Made by a program: the position numbers and the translations under genes. This document shows, piece by piece, positions 9,588-17,701 of a DNA stretch of 64,000 bases. The DNA is from Nocardia sp. CC227C. GTDB taxonomy: Bacteria > Actinomycetota > Actinomycetes > Mycobacteriales > Mycobacteriaceae. The stretch is from positions 248,001 to 312,000 of the forward strand of contig NZ_JASITE010000007.1 of NCBI RefSeq assembly GCF_030767025.1. Reading direction: 5' to 3'. The notes below the pieces were generated by a model. That model ran no database searches. It was not told where the DNA came from and saw only the letters and a program-made list of their open reading frames with translations. The stretch's first letter is position 1; each line of letters begins with the position of its first letter.

Positions 9588-10791
9588 GGTGGGGCAACGA
9601 CGGCGACGTGTGGACGTAGGACAGTGGGGGAGAGGGTGGGAACCGGGCCGGGACGGAGGCGGGTGCGCGGTGGAATGCGCTCGCCCGCCAGTGCACCTCT
9701 TCCAGCGGCACCGCGAGTTCGATATCCGGGAGCGCGTCGAGCAGCTGGTCCAGCGCCTCCTGGACGATGACCATGGCCAGCGCGCGCGCCGGGCACTGAT
9801 GTGGGCCCGCACCCCACGCCAGGTGGGAACGGTTGCCGGTGCGGTCGCCGGATACGGCGGGGTCGCTGTTGCCCGCGGCCAGGCTGACCAGCACCGGCTG
9901 GTGTTCGGGCAGAATCGCCTCACCGACGATCTGCATCTGCCGCGGGAAGCGCGGGCAGGCGTTGGCCAGCGGCGGGTCGGCGAAGAGCACCTCGTCGATG
10001 GCGTCGCGGGCGGTGAGCGCACCCGCGAGTAGTTCCTCGCCGAAGCGGTCGTCGGTCATCAGCAGCAGCAGGGTGTTGGCGATGAGGTTCCAGGTCGGTT
10101 CGCACCCGGTCGCGTACAACATGGCCAGCTGGTAGGCCACCTCGGTATCGTCCAGTCCGGCAGGGTGGTTCAACAGCCAGGTCGCCACATCGCCGGCGGG
10201 GGCGGCGCGCTTGGCGGATACGGTCTCCCGCATGGCCGCCAGCAGCATCCGATCGCCGTGCTCCACCGAGGCCGCGTCGTTGTCCTCCCGCATCAGGCCG
10301 ATGGCCTCGAACGCGGCCTGGGCCGCCGCCGGTGCGAGTCCGAGTACGCGGTTGAACGCTTGGACGGTGAGTGGAATCGCGAAGCGGCTCAGCAGATCCG
10401 CGGAACCGGATTCGCAGAATCCGTCGATCAGCCGAGCGGCGGCGTGCTCGACCGTCATGGATAGTGCGAACGGATCCACGCGGTCGAGACAGTCGGTGAC
10501 GGCGCGCCGGTACCGAGTGTGGTCGGTGCCCGCGCTGCGCATCGCGTCGGGCCGCCATTGCAGCATCGGCAGGGCGGGGCAGTCGCCGGTGACGCGTTGC
10601 TGCCACTGGCGTGGGTCGGCCGGGAATCGGGACGGGTCGGTGAGTACGTCCAGGGCCGCCCGGTACCCGGTCACCAGTGTGACGGGCACCCCGGGGGCGA
10701 CCTCGACGGGTGCCAGCGCTCCGTAGCGGTACCGCAGATCCTGGTATGCGGCACCGGGATCGGCCGCGAATTCCGACGAGTACAGCCTCAC
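9583..10791 (-). CDS. Cytochrome P450, CYP157-like, lacking ExxR (second copy)
   Basis: A 402-residue paralogue of the P450 at 3461-4717. It shares the opening EFAADP....Y motif, the K-helix AIDEVLFADPPLAN without the ExxR arginine, and the heme loop SHLAWGAGPHQCPARAL with the axial Cys. The I-helix reads YATGCEPTWN. The GTG at 10791 is the only start in frame, but it seems to cut off about 25 N-terminal residues. An ATG-led 25-codon frame at 10788-10865, preceded by TGAGGAG, ends in TGA exactly over this start. This suggests a frameshift in the N-terminal segment or a re-initiating leader. The role is unknown. Confidence 0.8.
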   Translation of the reverse strand: MRLYSSEFAADPGAAYQDLRYRYGALAPVEVAPGVPVTLVTGYRAALDVLTDPSRFPADPRQWQQRVTGDCPALPMLQWRPDAMRSAGTDHTRYRRAVTDCLDRVDPFALSMTVEHAAARLIDGFCESGSADLLSRFAIPLTVQAFNRVLGLAPAAAQAAFEAIGLMREDNDAASVEHGDRMLLAAMRETVSAKRAAPAGDVATWLLNHPAGLDDTEVAYQLAMLYATGCEPTWNLIANTLLLLMTDDRFGEELLAGALTARDAIDEVLFADPPLANACPRFPRQMQIVGEAILPEHQPVLVSLAAGNSDPAVSGDRTGNRSHLAWGAGPHQCPARALAMVIVQEALDQLLDALPDIELAVPLEEVHWRASAFHRAPASVPARFPPSPPLSYVHTSPSLPHL

Positions 10792-10865
10792 GGGCGCACA
10801 CCGCCGTCGCTGTCGTGCCCACGGAGGCCGAGGTGGTGCGGATGGGATTGCGTCGGCAAGAGCAT

Positions 10866-11667
10866 CTCCTCAGGTGCAACTGCACGGATAGTCGATAGGG
10901 TGGGTAGCGAAACCGCCGTCGACGCGCTCCGCCCGCGCCGTGAGACAAGGAGCGTGAGTACTGCCAGGTTCGAGTGTCGATAAGACCTCGCCACGGTGAA
11001 CTCCTTGCTTCATGCGGTCGGGGAACCAGCGCAAGGCTCAACTCGACATCCTGCACCGGCACGCCAAATATGTTCGACCGCAGCGTATTTAGATACCGCC
11101 GTTTGATATTAGCGGGTGAATTCGCCGCGTGCAGGGCTAACGGGCCATGAGCAACATCGCCGCGCGCCGACCGGCATCCGACCAGTTTCCCGCTTGTCGT
11201 GCGGTGGGCGCCGCGTACTGCCTGCGCGTAGGCCGCGACGCCGTTAACCGCACCGAAAGGTCGGCTTCATCTCCGTGAAATGCGAGCAATTGCCATAGCA
11301 TTTCGGTTCCCGCGGTGGTCGATCGCGCGTACCGCACGATGCGAGAATATCGAAACCGAGATCGAATTCGATACTGACCGGTCGTATTTATCCAATCGGT
11401 CCGAGCACCTGGAAATGGCCGGTGCGAGTCGATTCGACGGCTATGTCGCATTCGTCCAGGGGCAGTCGCCGAGGAAGTCGAAACCGATGCGGCTGAGCGC
11501 GAATGCGGTTCGGCCTCGATTCGCCAGGTATCGATCGACGGCGGGCACGACGAGACCGCCGAGGTGGCTGACAATGCTGCTCGTCCGGATCCCGCTCGCG
11601 TGCGCGGTCGATATGCAGCGGTTGTCGGCGACCCGGACGAGGTAGCGGTCGGGGTCCGCCGGTGTGG
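10866..11667. other. Gene-free, locally AT-richer interval
   Basis: About 800 bases without a supportable gene. Open frames on both strands (for example 11137-11574 minus) are Arg/Ser-rich and lack ribosome sites. The segment around 11070-11400 is visibly lower in GC than its surroundings and could be a decayed gene or horizontally acquired spacer; I cannot identify a family. Confidence 0.4.
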
Positions 11668-12297
11668 TCACCGGGCCGCTGTTCGGGGTGCGCTCGCGGT
11701 GGTGAACAGCTGCTCGAGGTGGTAGCGCACCACCGCGACGGCGTTGTCCACGCTGCGCTGACCGACCAGGATGCTGGTGCCCAAGCCGTTGGTGAGTGTG
11801 ACCAATCGGGTCGCCTCGATCATGACGTCGACGTGCTCCGCCAATTCGCCCGCGGTCCGCGCATCGGCGAGCGCGGCGGCGAGCTGTTGTTCGAGCCGGT
11901 CGACACCGCTGATGAAGGGCTGTGCGGCGAGTAGGGGGTCGGTCATGGCGAGTACCGCGTAGGAGGTGCCGACCAGGTGGAAGACCCGGCTGGGCGCATC
12001 GGTGGGCAGCGCTTCGAGTAGGAACGCCTCGATGACGGCGCGCGGCGGCGGGGGGTCGGGGAGGTCGGCCAGTCGCCGCGCCCAGCGGCGGTGGCTGCGC
12101 TGTTCCAGATGTTGGAGCGCGCCGATGAGTAACTGCTCCTTGTTCTGGAAGTAGTACTGCACCAGGCGCAGGGACACCTGCGCCTCGGCCGCGACCGATC
12201 GCATCGTCACCGCATGCAGCCCGTCGCGGCTCGCGACGCGGACCAGCGCTTCGGCGATCTCGGCGCGTCGTGTCGCGTGGTCGGGGGTCCGGGGCAC
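11668..12297 (-). CDS. TetR-family repressor of the adjacent efflux pump
   Basis: A 209-residue TetR-family protein. The N-terminal HTH at about 10-55 is clear (AVTMRSVAAEAQVSLRLVQYYF, the last residues being the family signature). The C-terminal ligand domain is ordinary in length. It is divergent from the MFS transporter with only 74 bp between, and that gap holds two copies of a palindrome. The usual arrangement is drug-inducible repression of both genes. Confidence 0.9.
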   Translation of the reverse strand: MPRTPDHATRRAEIAEALVRVASRDGLHAVTMRSVAAEAQVSLRLVQYYFQNKEQLLIGALQHLEQRSHRRWARRLADLPDPPPPRAVIEAFLLEALPTDAPSRVFHLVGTSYAVLAMTDPLLAAQPFISGVDRLEQQLAAALADARTAGELAEHVDVMIEATRLVTLTNGLGTSILVGQRSVDNAVAVVRYHLEQLFTTASAPRTAAR

Positions 12298-12324
12298 GGC
12301 CGGTCCTTTCGCTGTCGGAGGCGG

Positions 12325-12356
12325 TATGATACAAGTGTATATGATACAAGCGTATA
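12325..12356. promoter_or_regulatory. Tandem TetR operator and overlapping promoter
   Basis: Two near-identical palindromic sites, ATACAAGTGTAT at 12329-12340 and ATACAAGCGTAT at 12344-12355, lie 15 bp centre to centre in the gap between the TetR and MFS genes. A -10-like TATGAT overlaps the first on the plus strand. This is a strong candidate binding site for the TetR protein encoded next door. Confidence 0.75.
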
Positions 12357-12371
12357 AGCCAGGAGGCGGGG

Positions 12372-13790
12372 ATGGCTCGACCTGATGTCCAGGCGGATCG
12401 TGTAGTCGAGAAGTCCAGCGGTGCGGCGAAAGTCGTGCTGGCGGTGGCCTGCGCCGCCCAGTTCATGGTGGTGCTGGACATCTCGGTGGTGAATGTGGCG
12501 CTGCCGTCGATCCGGGACGCGCTCGGCTTCGACGAGACCGGACTGCAATGGGTGGTCAATGCCTACGCCCTGACCTTCGCGGGCTTCCTGCTGCTGGGCG
12601 GTCGGCTGGCGGATCTGTTCGGACGCCGCCGGATCTTCCTCACCGGCCTGGTGCTGTTCGCCGGGGCGAGTCTGGCGGGCGGCCTCGCCGGTTCGGCCGC
12701 ACTGCTGGTGGTGGCGCGCGCGGTCCAGGGTTTGGGCGCGGCGGTGCTGGCTCCCGCGACCCTGACCATTCTGACCGCGACCTTCCCCGAAGGACCTGCC
12801 CGCACCCGGGCACTGGCGACCTGGACGGCCGTGGGCATCGCGGGCGGCACCGCGGGCAATCTGGTGGGCGGCGTGCTCACCGAGTTCCTGTCGTGGCGGT
12901 CGACACTGCTGATCAATGTGCCCATCGGGGTGGTGGCGGTGGCGCTCACCGCCCGCACTGTGGCCGCCGACCGCCCGAGCGAGGCGCGGCCGCGACTGGA
13001 CGTGGTGGGCGCGGTGCTGGCCACGGCCGGTTTGGGCGCGCTCGCCTTCGGTGTCGCCGAGGCGGCGAAGTCGGGGTGGGACTCGCCGGCGACGATCGCC
13101 GGTATCGGAGCGGGGGCAGGTCTGCTCATCGCGTTCGTGGCCGTGGAGGCGCGGGTGGCGGTGTCGCCGCTGATTCCGTTGCGCCTGTTCACTATTCGCT
13201 CGGTCTCGGTGGGTAACGTGGCCATGCTGCTGGCCGGAGCCTGTCTGAATCCGATGTGGTTCTTCCTCACCCTGTCGATGCAGAACGTGCTCGGATACAG
13301 TCCGCTGCTGACCGGATTGGCCTTCCTGCCGCACACCGTGGTCGCCATCCTGGTGGGCGCGCGTGCGACACCGTGGCTGATGCGGCGTGCGGACGGGCGA
13401 GTCCTGATCATGGTGGGCTCGTTGCTCGCCGCGGTCGGATTCTGGTGGCAGGCGCAGCTCACCGTCGACAGCGGCTATGTGCTCGGAATACTCGGTCCCG
13501 CCATTGTTTTCAGCGTCGGCAGCGGCCTGCTCAACACCCCGATCACCACGGCGGTGACGGCCGGCGTGCCCACCGCCGACGCGGGAGCGGCCTCGGGCGT
13601 GATGAATACCGCCAAACAGGTCGGCGGTGCGCTCGGCCTGGCCGCCTTGATCACCGTGGCCGGTGCGCACGGCGGTGCCCCGGACGTGCTGCTCGACGCC
13701 TACAACCGCGCCTTCTACGCCATCGCGGCCGTCATGATCGTGGTCGCGCTCGTCGCCGCGGCCCTGCCCGCCCAGCGCGATCGGGACTGA
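12372..13790 (+). CDS. MFS transporter, DHA2 (EmrB/QacA) 14-helix family
   Basis: A 472-residue multidrug-type proton antiporter. It begins with a long first helix (VVLAVACAAQFMVVLDISVV; the DxSVVNVALP motif follows). Motif A is GGRLADLFGRRRIF and motif C is in GIAGGTAGNLVGG. The hydrophobic segments fit about 14 helices. AGGAGG lies 5 nt upstream of ATG 12372. The TetR gene is divergent and a SARP gene converges 6 bp downstream. As it borders the polyketide cluster, it is a candidate self-resistance/export pump, analogous to the exporter in enterocin-type clusters. Confidence 0.9.
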   Translation: MARPDVQADRVVEKSSGAAKVVLAVACAAQFMVVLDISVVNVALPSIRDALGFDETGLQWVVNAYALTFAGFLLLGGRLADLFGRRRIFLTGLVLFAGASLAGGLAGSAALLVVARAVQGLGAAVLAPATLTILTATFPEGPARTRALATWTAVGIAGGTAGNLVGGVLTEFLSWRSTLLINVPIGVVAVALTARTVAADRPSEARPRLDVVGAVLATAGLGALAFGVAEAAKSGWDSPATIAGIGAGAGLLIAFVAVEARVAVSPLIPLRLFTIRSVSVGNVAMLLAGACLNPMWFFLTLSMQNVLGYSPLLTGLAFLPHTVVAILVGARATPWLMRRADGRVLIMVGSLLAAVGFWWQAQLTVDSGYVLGILGPAIVFSVGSGLLNTPITTAVTAGVPTADAGAASGVMNTAKQVGGALGLAALITVAGAHGGAPDVLLDAYNRAFYAIAAVMIVVALVAAALPAQRDRD

Positions 13791-13796
13791 GCGCGG

Positions 13797-14621
13797 TCAG
13801 GCCGGTCGTGAGCCCGGCAGCCCGGGATCGTCGTCCGCGCCGCTGAGGATCTGCATGTGCAGGCGCTGGAACGACTGCGACGGGTCGATCCCGAGTTCGC
13901 CGCGCAGTTGCCGCTGCAGTTCGGCGTAGACCTCGAGCGCCTCCACCCGCCGCCCGGTGCGGGCCAGCGCGTCCATCAGCTGGTAGTGGAACCACTCCCG
14001 CAGCGGATACCGGCCGCACAGCTCGTGCAGTTCGACGATGACCTCGCTGTACCGGGCCAACCGCATCTGGGCTTCGATGGCGAGCTGCTGTGCGGCCATG
14101 ATCTCCTCGGCGAGCCGGACCGCGCTCGCGGTGAGCACCTGACCGAGGGCGACATCCATCATCGGGTCGCCGTGCACGAGGCCGAGTGCCCGGCGGGTCA
14201 GCGAGACGGTGATCTCCGGGTCGTCGTACAGATGCGCCCTGGCCTTGGCGGCCAGGGCGCGGAAGCGGGCGAGGTCGATATCGACGATGTCCTCGCACAG
14301 CGAGTATCCGGGTGAGTCCGTTCTGAGCACCCGCCCGCCGCACTCCCGGCCGTCGAGGCCGTCGATGGCCTGGCGCAGCTGGTAGATGTAGGTCTGCATG
14401 GTGGTGGTGGCGCTGCGTGGCGGGTCCTCTGCCCAGAGTTCGGCGATCAGCGTGTCGTGCGTGACCACCGTCCCGGGTCGCAATGCCAGAACAGCTAACA
14501 CTTGGCGAACCTTGGGCGAGAGTGTCGCCTCGGCTCGTCCGGCCCCGAGTCGCACCGGGCCCAGCAATCGCACCGCCAAGCCGGTGGGCTCCGCGGTCAG
14601 TCCTCCCTCGAGCAGCTTCAC
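13797..14621 (-). CDS. SARP-family pathway activator
   Basis: A 274-residue Streptomyces antibiotic regulatory protein. An OmpR-type winged helix occupies about 15-100 (LSPKVRQVLAVLALRPGTVV, then TMQTYIYQLRQAID). It is followed by a bacterial transcriptional activation domain at about 110-260 (RALGLVHGDPMMDVALG and ELRGELGIDPSQSFQRLHMQ). No NB-ARC or TPR extension, so it is of the short ActII-ORF4 type. GTG 14621 has GGAGG 6 nt upstream. It probably activates the PKS promoters that carry 11-bp-spaced TCGAAGC repeats at 15779 and 25792. Confidence 0.9.
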   Translation of the reverse strand: MKLLEGGLTAEPTGLAVRLLGPVRLGAGRAEATLSPKVRQVLAVLALRPGTVVTHDTLIAELWAEDPPRSATTTMQTYIYQLRQAIDGLDGRECGGRVLRTDSPGYSLCEDIVDIDLARFRALAAKARAHLYDDPEITVSLTRRALGLVHGDPMMDVALGQVLTASAVRLAEEIMAAQQLAIEAQMRLARYSEVIVELHELCGRYPLREWFHYQLMDALARTGRRVEALEVYAELQRQLRGELGIDPSQSFQRLHMQILSGADDDPGLPGSRPA

Positions 14622-14861
14622 GCAAAACCTCCAGGTAAGTATCTGGAATCCCCCGTATCGACGCTGATCTGGAAATCCCCTCGAATGTGGTCAAGACTGG
14701 CCGGATTCGGCATGGCCCCGCAACCGGAGGATGTTGTTTCGGCCACATGCAGACACGGATTCACTTCTGAACGGAAGTATGTGGAGGTGAATGGCAAGTG
14801 GTGGGCTACCTCATGTCCGGGAGTGGTCACGGACCGCGATGAACACTAGGCTTCCTGCGGT

Positions 14862-15764
14862 ATGACCTCCGCGACCCCCGTCGGTGGTGCGGCCGTCGGC
14901 CTCGTCTACCGGTTCGTCCGTGACGAGCGCCGCGTGCCCCTCACCGCGATCTCGCCCTCGATCGGGCGGCCGGATCGCGATGTCGACAAGGCACTGGACT
15001 ACCTGCGATTCCACCGTCTGGTGGACGACTCCCGCGATACGGCCGGCGCGGTCCGGGCCACGAGTCCGCTGCTGGCCCTGGGGCGGCTGGCGCTGCTGGC
15101 CATGGCGGACGAGATTCCCGAGGTCGACCTGGCGGGCTTGGTCGCACCCGAAACCGTCGCGCACGCACTCCAGCACGCCGCGTTGCAGTCGGCCACCCAG
15201 CACATCGCGGTCAGCATCGACTGTTTCACGGCGCTGACCGAAACCGCGGTCACCATGGCCCAGCGCAATCTCACGGTGTACCACGCCCGGCCGCTGCTGG
15301 GTTCGGCGCAGGCGGTGCGGACCATTGTCGAATACGCACAGCTGAAGGGGCTTCCGGTGACGAGCGTCTGGTCCCGGGCCTTCGTCTCGGCGGCGGAGAA
15401 CGCCGAGCTGCAGCAGTGGCTGCGGGAGCGCGACATCGCGATGGTCGTACACCCCGCCAGCGACGTCCGCGGCATCGTGATCGACGACGGACGTCTCGGC
15501 GTGCTCCACCACGATCTGGAGGGCGTGGTGGTCCGCACCCACTGCGACGGTCTCGCACCGGATGGCGTCGGGTGTCGGCCCGCATCCCGTCGGCTGCGTG
15601 TGCTGCGCGGCGTCATCGACGGCGACACCGACGAGGAACTGTCCGTCCGGCTGAATGTGAGCGTCAAGACGATTCGCCGCGACGTTACCCGGGTACGGGA
15701 GCTGCTCGGCGCGTCGAGTCGCACGAGTCTCATCGCGACCGCGCGCATGTTGCACCTGGCCTGA
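14862..15764 (+). CDS. LuxR-type HTH regulator with TrmB-like N-terminal half
   Basis: A 300-residue regulator. The N-terminal ~60 residues look like a winged helix (LVYRFVRDERRVPLTAISPS). The middle part resembles phospholipase-D-like/TrmB effector domains. The C-terminal LuxR HTH is at about 240-295 (DTDEELSVRLNVSVKTIRRD). A TAGGCT hexamer 9 nt before the ATG and no Shine-Dalgarno suggest leaderless translation. It sits between the SARP and the acyl-CoA ligase, 52 bp ahead of the latter, so it is probably a second cluster regulator. Confidence 0.75.
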   Translation: MTSATPVGGAAVGLVYRFVRDERRVPLTAISPSIGRPDRDVDKALDYLRFHRLVDDSRDTAGAVRATSPLLALGRLALLAMADEIPEVDLAGLVAPETVAHALQHAALQSATQHIAVSIDCFTALTETAVTMAQRNLTVYHARPLLGSAQAVRTIVEYAQLKGLPVTSVWSRAFVSAAENAELQQWLRERDIAMVVHPASDVRGIVIDDGRLGVLHHDLEGVVVRTHCDGLAPDGVGCRPASRRLRVLRGVIDGDTDEELSVRLNVSVKTIRRDVTRVRELLGASSRTSLIATARMLHLA

Positions 15765-15778
15765 ACCTCGATCGATCT

Positions 15779-15796
15779 TCGAAGGGGTCTCGAAGC
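15779..15796 (+). promoter_or_regulatory. Candidate SARP binding site upstream of the aryl-CoA ligase
   Basis: Two heptamers, TCGAAGG at 15779-15785 and TCGAAGC at 15790-15796, are separated by 4 bp and so have the 11-bp period known for SARP targets (for example ActII-ORF4). The same heptamer pair occurs in the divergent KS/KR promoter. Its position just upstream argues that the ligase starts at GTG 15817 rather than GTG 15799. Confidence 0.65.
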
Positions 15797-15816
15797 GGGT
15801 GTCGGGTACTGGTGCG

Positions 15817-17325
15817 GTGAATGCGATTCCGGACAACGCGGACAACGCGGCGCCTCTGCTCACCCTCGTCGATCGAGTCGTCGCCCGCGGCGACGGAGCG
15901 CGTCCCGCCATCTGGACCGATGACGGTCCGATCAGCTACCTGGGACTGCTGGGTCTGATCCGCGTCGCCGCATGGCGGTTGTGGGCACTGGGCGTGCGGC
16001 GTGAGGACCGGATCGTGGTGGAACTCGATGATTCCGTCGAGTTCGTCGCGGCATTCCTGGGGGCCGTGCGCATCGGGGCGGTGCCGGTGCCGGTCAACCC
16101 CTGGGCGGATCTGGCCGACTACGCCGTGGCAGACAGCGGCGCCCACGCGTGGGTGACCGATCGGGTGGACAGCGGCGGCCCCTGTCAGATCGTCACGGGG
16201 CGGGAGCTGATCGCCTCGCCGCCCGGCGATCTCGACATCGGGCTCCCGCCAGCCGTCGTCGACGGCGAGGACACCGCGTTCTGGCTCTACAGCTCCGGCT
16301 CCACCGGTCGCCCGAAGGCGGTGGTGCACCTGCACCGAGATATCGCCGGAAGCTGTGCCGGCTACGCCGGGCGGGTGCTCGGCGTGCGGCCCGACGACGT
16401 GTTCTTCTCCACCGCCAAGCTGTTCCACGCCTACGGCCTCGGCGGTGGCCTGCTGTTCCCGCTGTGGCACGGGGCCTCGGTGGCGTATCTGCGGGGCAAG
16501 CCCGGTCCCGAGGGCATCGCCCGGACCATCGCGAGGCACCGGCCGACGGTCTTGTTCTCGGTACCCGCGCTCTATCACGCGATGCTCCGACATCGCAGCG
16601 GCGCAGAGCGTTTCGAATCGCTGCGGCTGTGCGTATCGGCGGCCGAACCGCTGACCGAGCCGGTCTGGGAGCGCTGGCGCGACGTGTTCGGGCTCGAGAT
16701 CCTCGACGGCATCGGTTCGACCGAGATGCTGCACATCTATTGCAGCAACCGGCCGGGCGACGTGGTCGCCGGTTCGGCCGGACGGCCGGTCCCCGGCTAC
16801 GAACTCGATCTGCGCCCGCATCCGGGCGCGCCCGAGCCCGGGGCGGGCGAGCTGTGGGTGCGGGGACCGAGCACCTTCGACCGCTACTGGCGGAATCAGG
16901 ACGCGACCCGAGAAGCGTTCCAGGGCAGCTGGTTCCGAACCGGAGACTGCTTCCGGGTGGTCGACGGCCGCTACTGGTACCTGGGCCGGCTCGACGACCT
17001 CATGAAGATCGGCGGACTGTGGGTTTCGGCCCACGTGATCGAATCCGCGCTCATGGCGCATCCGCTCGTCGCCGAGGTCGCCGTGGTGGCGGTCCGCACG
17101 GCGGAGATGAATCGGATCAAGGCCTTCGCGGTACCGGCCCGCTCGGTGCCCGAGCACGAGTCGAGTGCGCTGATCGCCGAGCTGCGGCGCTGGTGCGCCG
17201 ACCGGCTGCGGGCCGACCAGGTGCCGCAGTACGTCGAGCTGGTGGACTCGCTGCCGAAGACGCCGGGAGGCAAGGTGCGCCGGTTCGCCCTGCGGGAGCG
17301 GGAAGCTCCTAGCGCGGTGGGATGA
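15817..17325 (+). CDS. Benzoate-CoA ligase-family acyl-activating enzyme
   Basis: A 502-residue ANL-superfamily enzyme that would adenylate an aromatic or short carboxylic acid and pass it to CoA or an ACP. The phosphate-binding core is LYSSGSTGRPKAVVHLH, of benzoate/4-hydroxybenzoate-CoA ligase type. The other core motifs are FHAYGLGGGLLFP, ILDGIGSTEMLHIY, WFRTGDCF and the catalytic C-terminal PKTPGGKVRR. With the MIO ammonia-lyase next door it would activate a PAL-derived acid (cinnamate, benzoate or a beta-amino acid) as starter unit, comparable to EncN of the enterocin pathway. It converges on the NTF2-like gene with a 17-bp overlap. Confidence 0.85.
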   Translation: MNAIPDNADNAAPLLTLVDRVVARGDGARPAIWTDDGPISYLGLLGLIRVAAWRLWALGVRREDRIVVELDDSVEFVAAFLGAVRIGAVPVPVNPWADLADYAVADSGAHAWVTDRVDSGGPCQIVTGRELIASPPGDLDIGLPPAVVDGEDTAFWLYSSGSTGRPKAVVHLHRDIAGSCAGYAGRVLGVRPDDVFFSTAKLFHAYGLGGGLLFPLWHGASVAYLRGKPGPEGIARTIARHRPTVLFSVPALYHAMLRHRSGAERFESLRLCVSAAEPLTEPVWERWRDVFGLEILDGIGSTEMLHIYCSNRPGDVVAGSAGRPVPGYELDLRPHPGAPEPGAGELWVRGPSTFDRYWRNQDATREAFQGSWFRTGDCFRVVDGRYWYLGRLDDLMKIGGLWVSAHVIESALMAHPLVAEVAVVAVRTAEMNRIKAFAVPARSVPEHESSALIAELRRWCADRLRADQVPQYVELVDSLPKTPGGKVRRFALREREAPSAVG

Positions 17326-17701
17326 TCCGCGTGACGTGGATCGAGCCGATCCGCTCCCCGGCCACGGTCAGCGAGAACCGGAACTCACCGCTGGTGTCGG
17401 CCGCGCCGTTCACGCCACGCTGCGACTGATGCGCCACCACCAGCGCCGCGCTCCCCAGCGGCACCACCAGCGCCGCGCTCCCCAGCGGCCTGATGTGGAG
17501 GTCGGACAGTTCGAAGGCGTCGTTGCGCACCGCGCCGGTGCGGTACTTGTCCAGCCATTGCGCCTTCGTCCGCACCCACCCCATGGGCCCGACGCCGAGG
17601 AAGTCGTCGGCCAGCAGTGCGTCGAGCGAGTCCGGGTCGCCGGCCAGCTCGGCCCTGCGCCACCGTTCGACGATCTCGGTGATCCGTTGCGGCTCAGACA
17701 T
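17309..17701 (-). CDS. NTF2-like (SnoaL/DUF4440-type) small protein
   Basis: A 130-residue protein with the NTF2-like fold signature RRAELAGDPDSLDALLADDFLGVGP. It is the last gene of the PKS operon; ATG 17701 overlaps the ammonia-lyase stop by 8 bp, which implies translational coupling. NTF2-fold proteins in PKS clusters often act as cyclases or hydratases, but no specific role is visible. It carries a 9-residue perfect in-frame repeat (LGSAALVVP then LGSAALVVA), encoded by a 27-bp tandem duplication in a beta strand, which may disturb the fold. Confidence 0.7.
   Translation of the reverse strand: MSEPQRITEIVERWRRAELAGDPDSLDALLADDFLGVGPMGWVRTKAQWLDKYRTGAVRNDAFELSDLHIRPLGSAALVVPLGSAALVVAHQSQRGVNGAADTSGEFRFSLTVAGERIGSIHVTRIIPPR
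17435..17488. repeat. 27-bp perfect tandem duplication inside a gene
   Basis: Two identical 27-bp units at 17435-17461 and 17462-17488. The length is a multiple of three, so the NTF2-like frame is preserved and nine residues are duplicated. The perfect identity points to a recent event. Confidence 0.9.
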
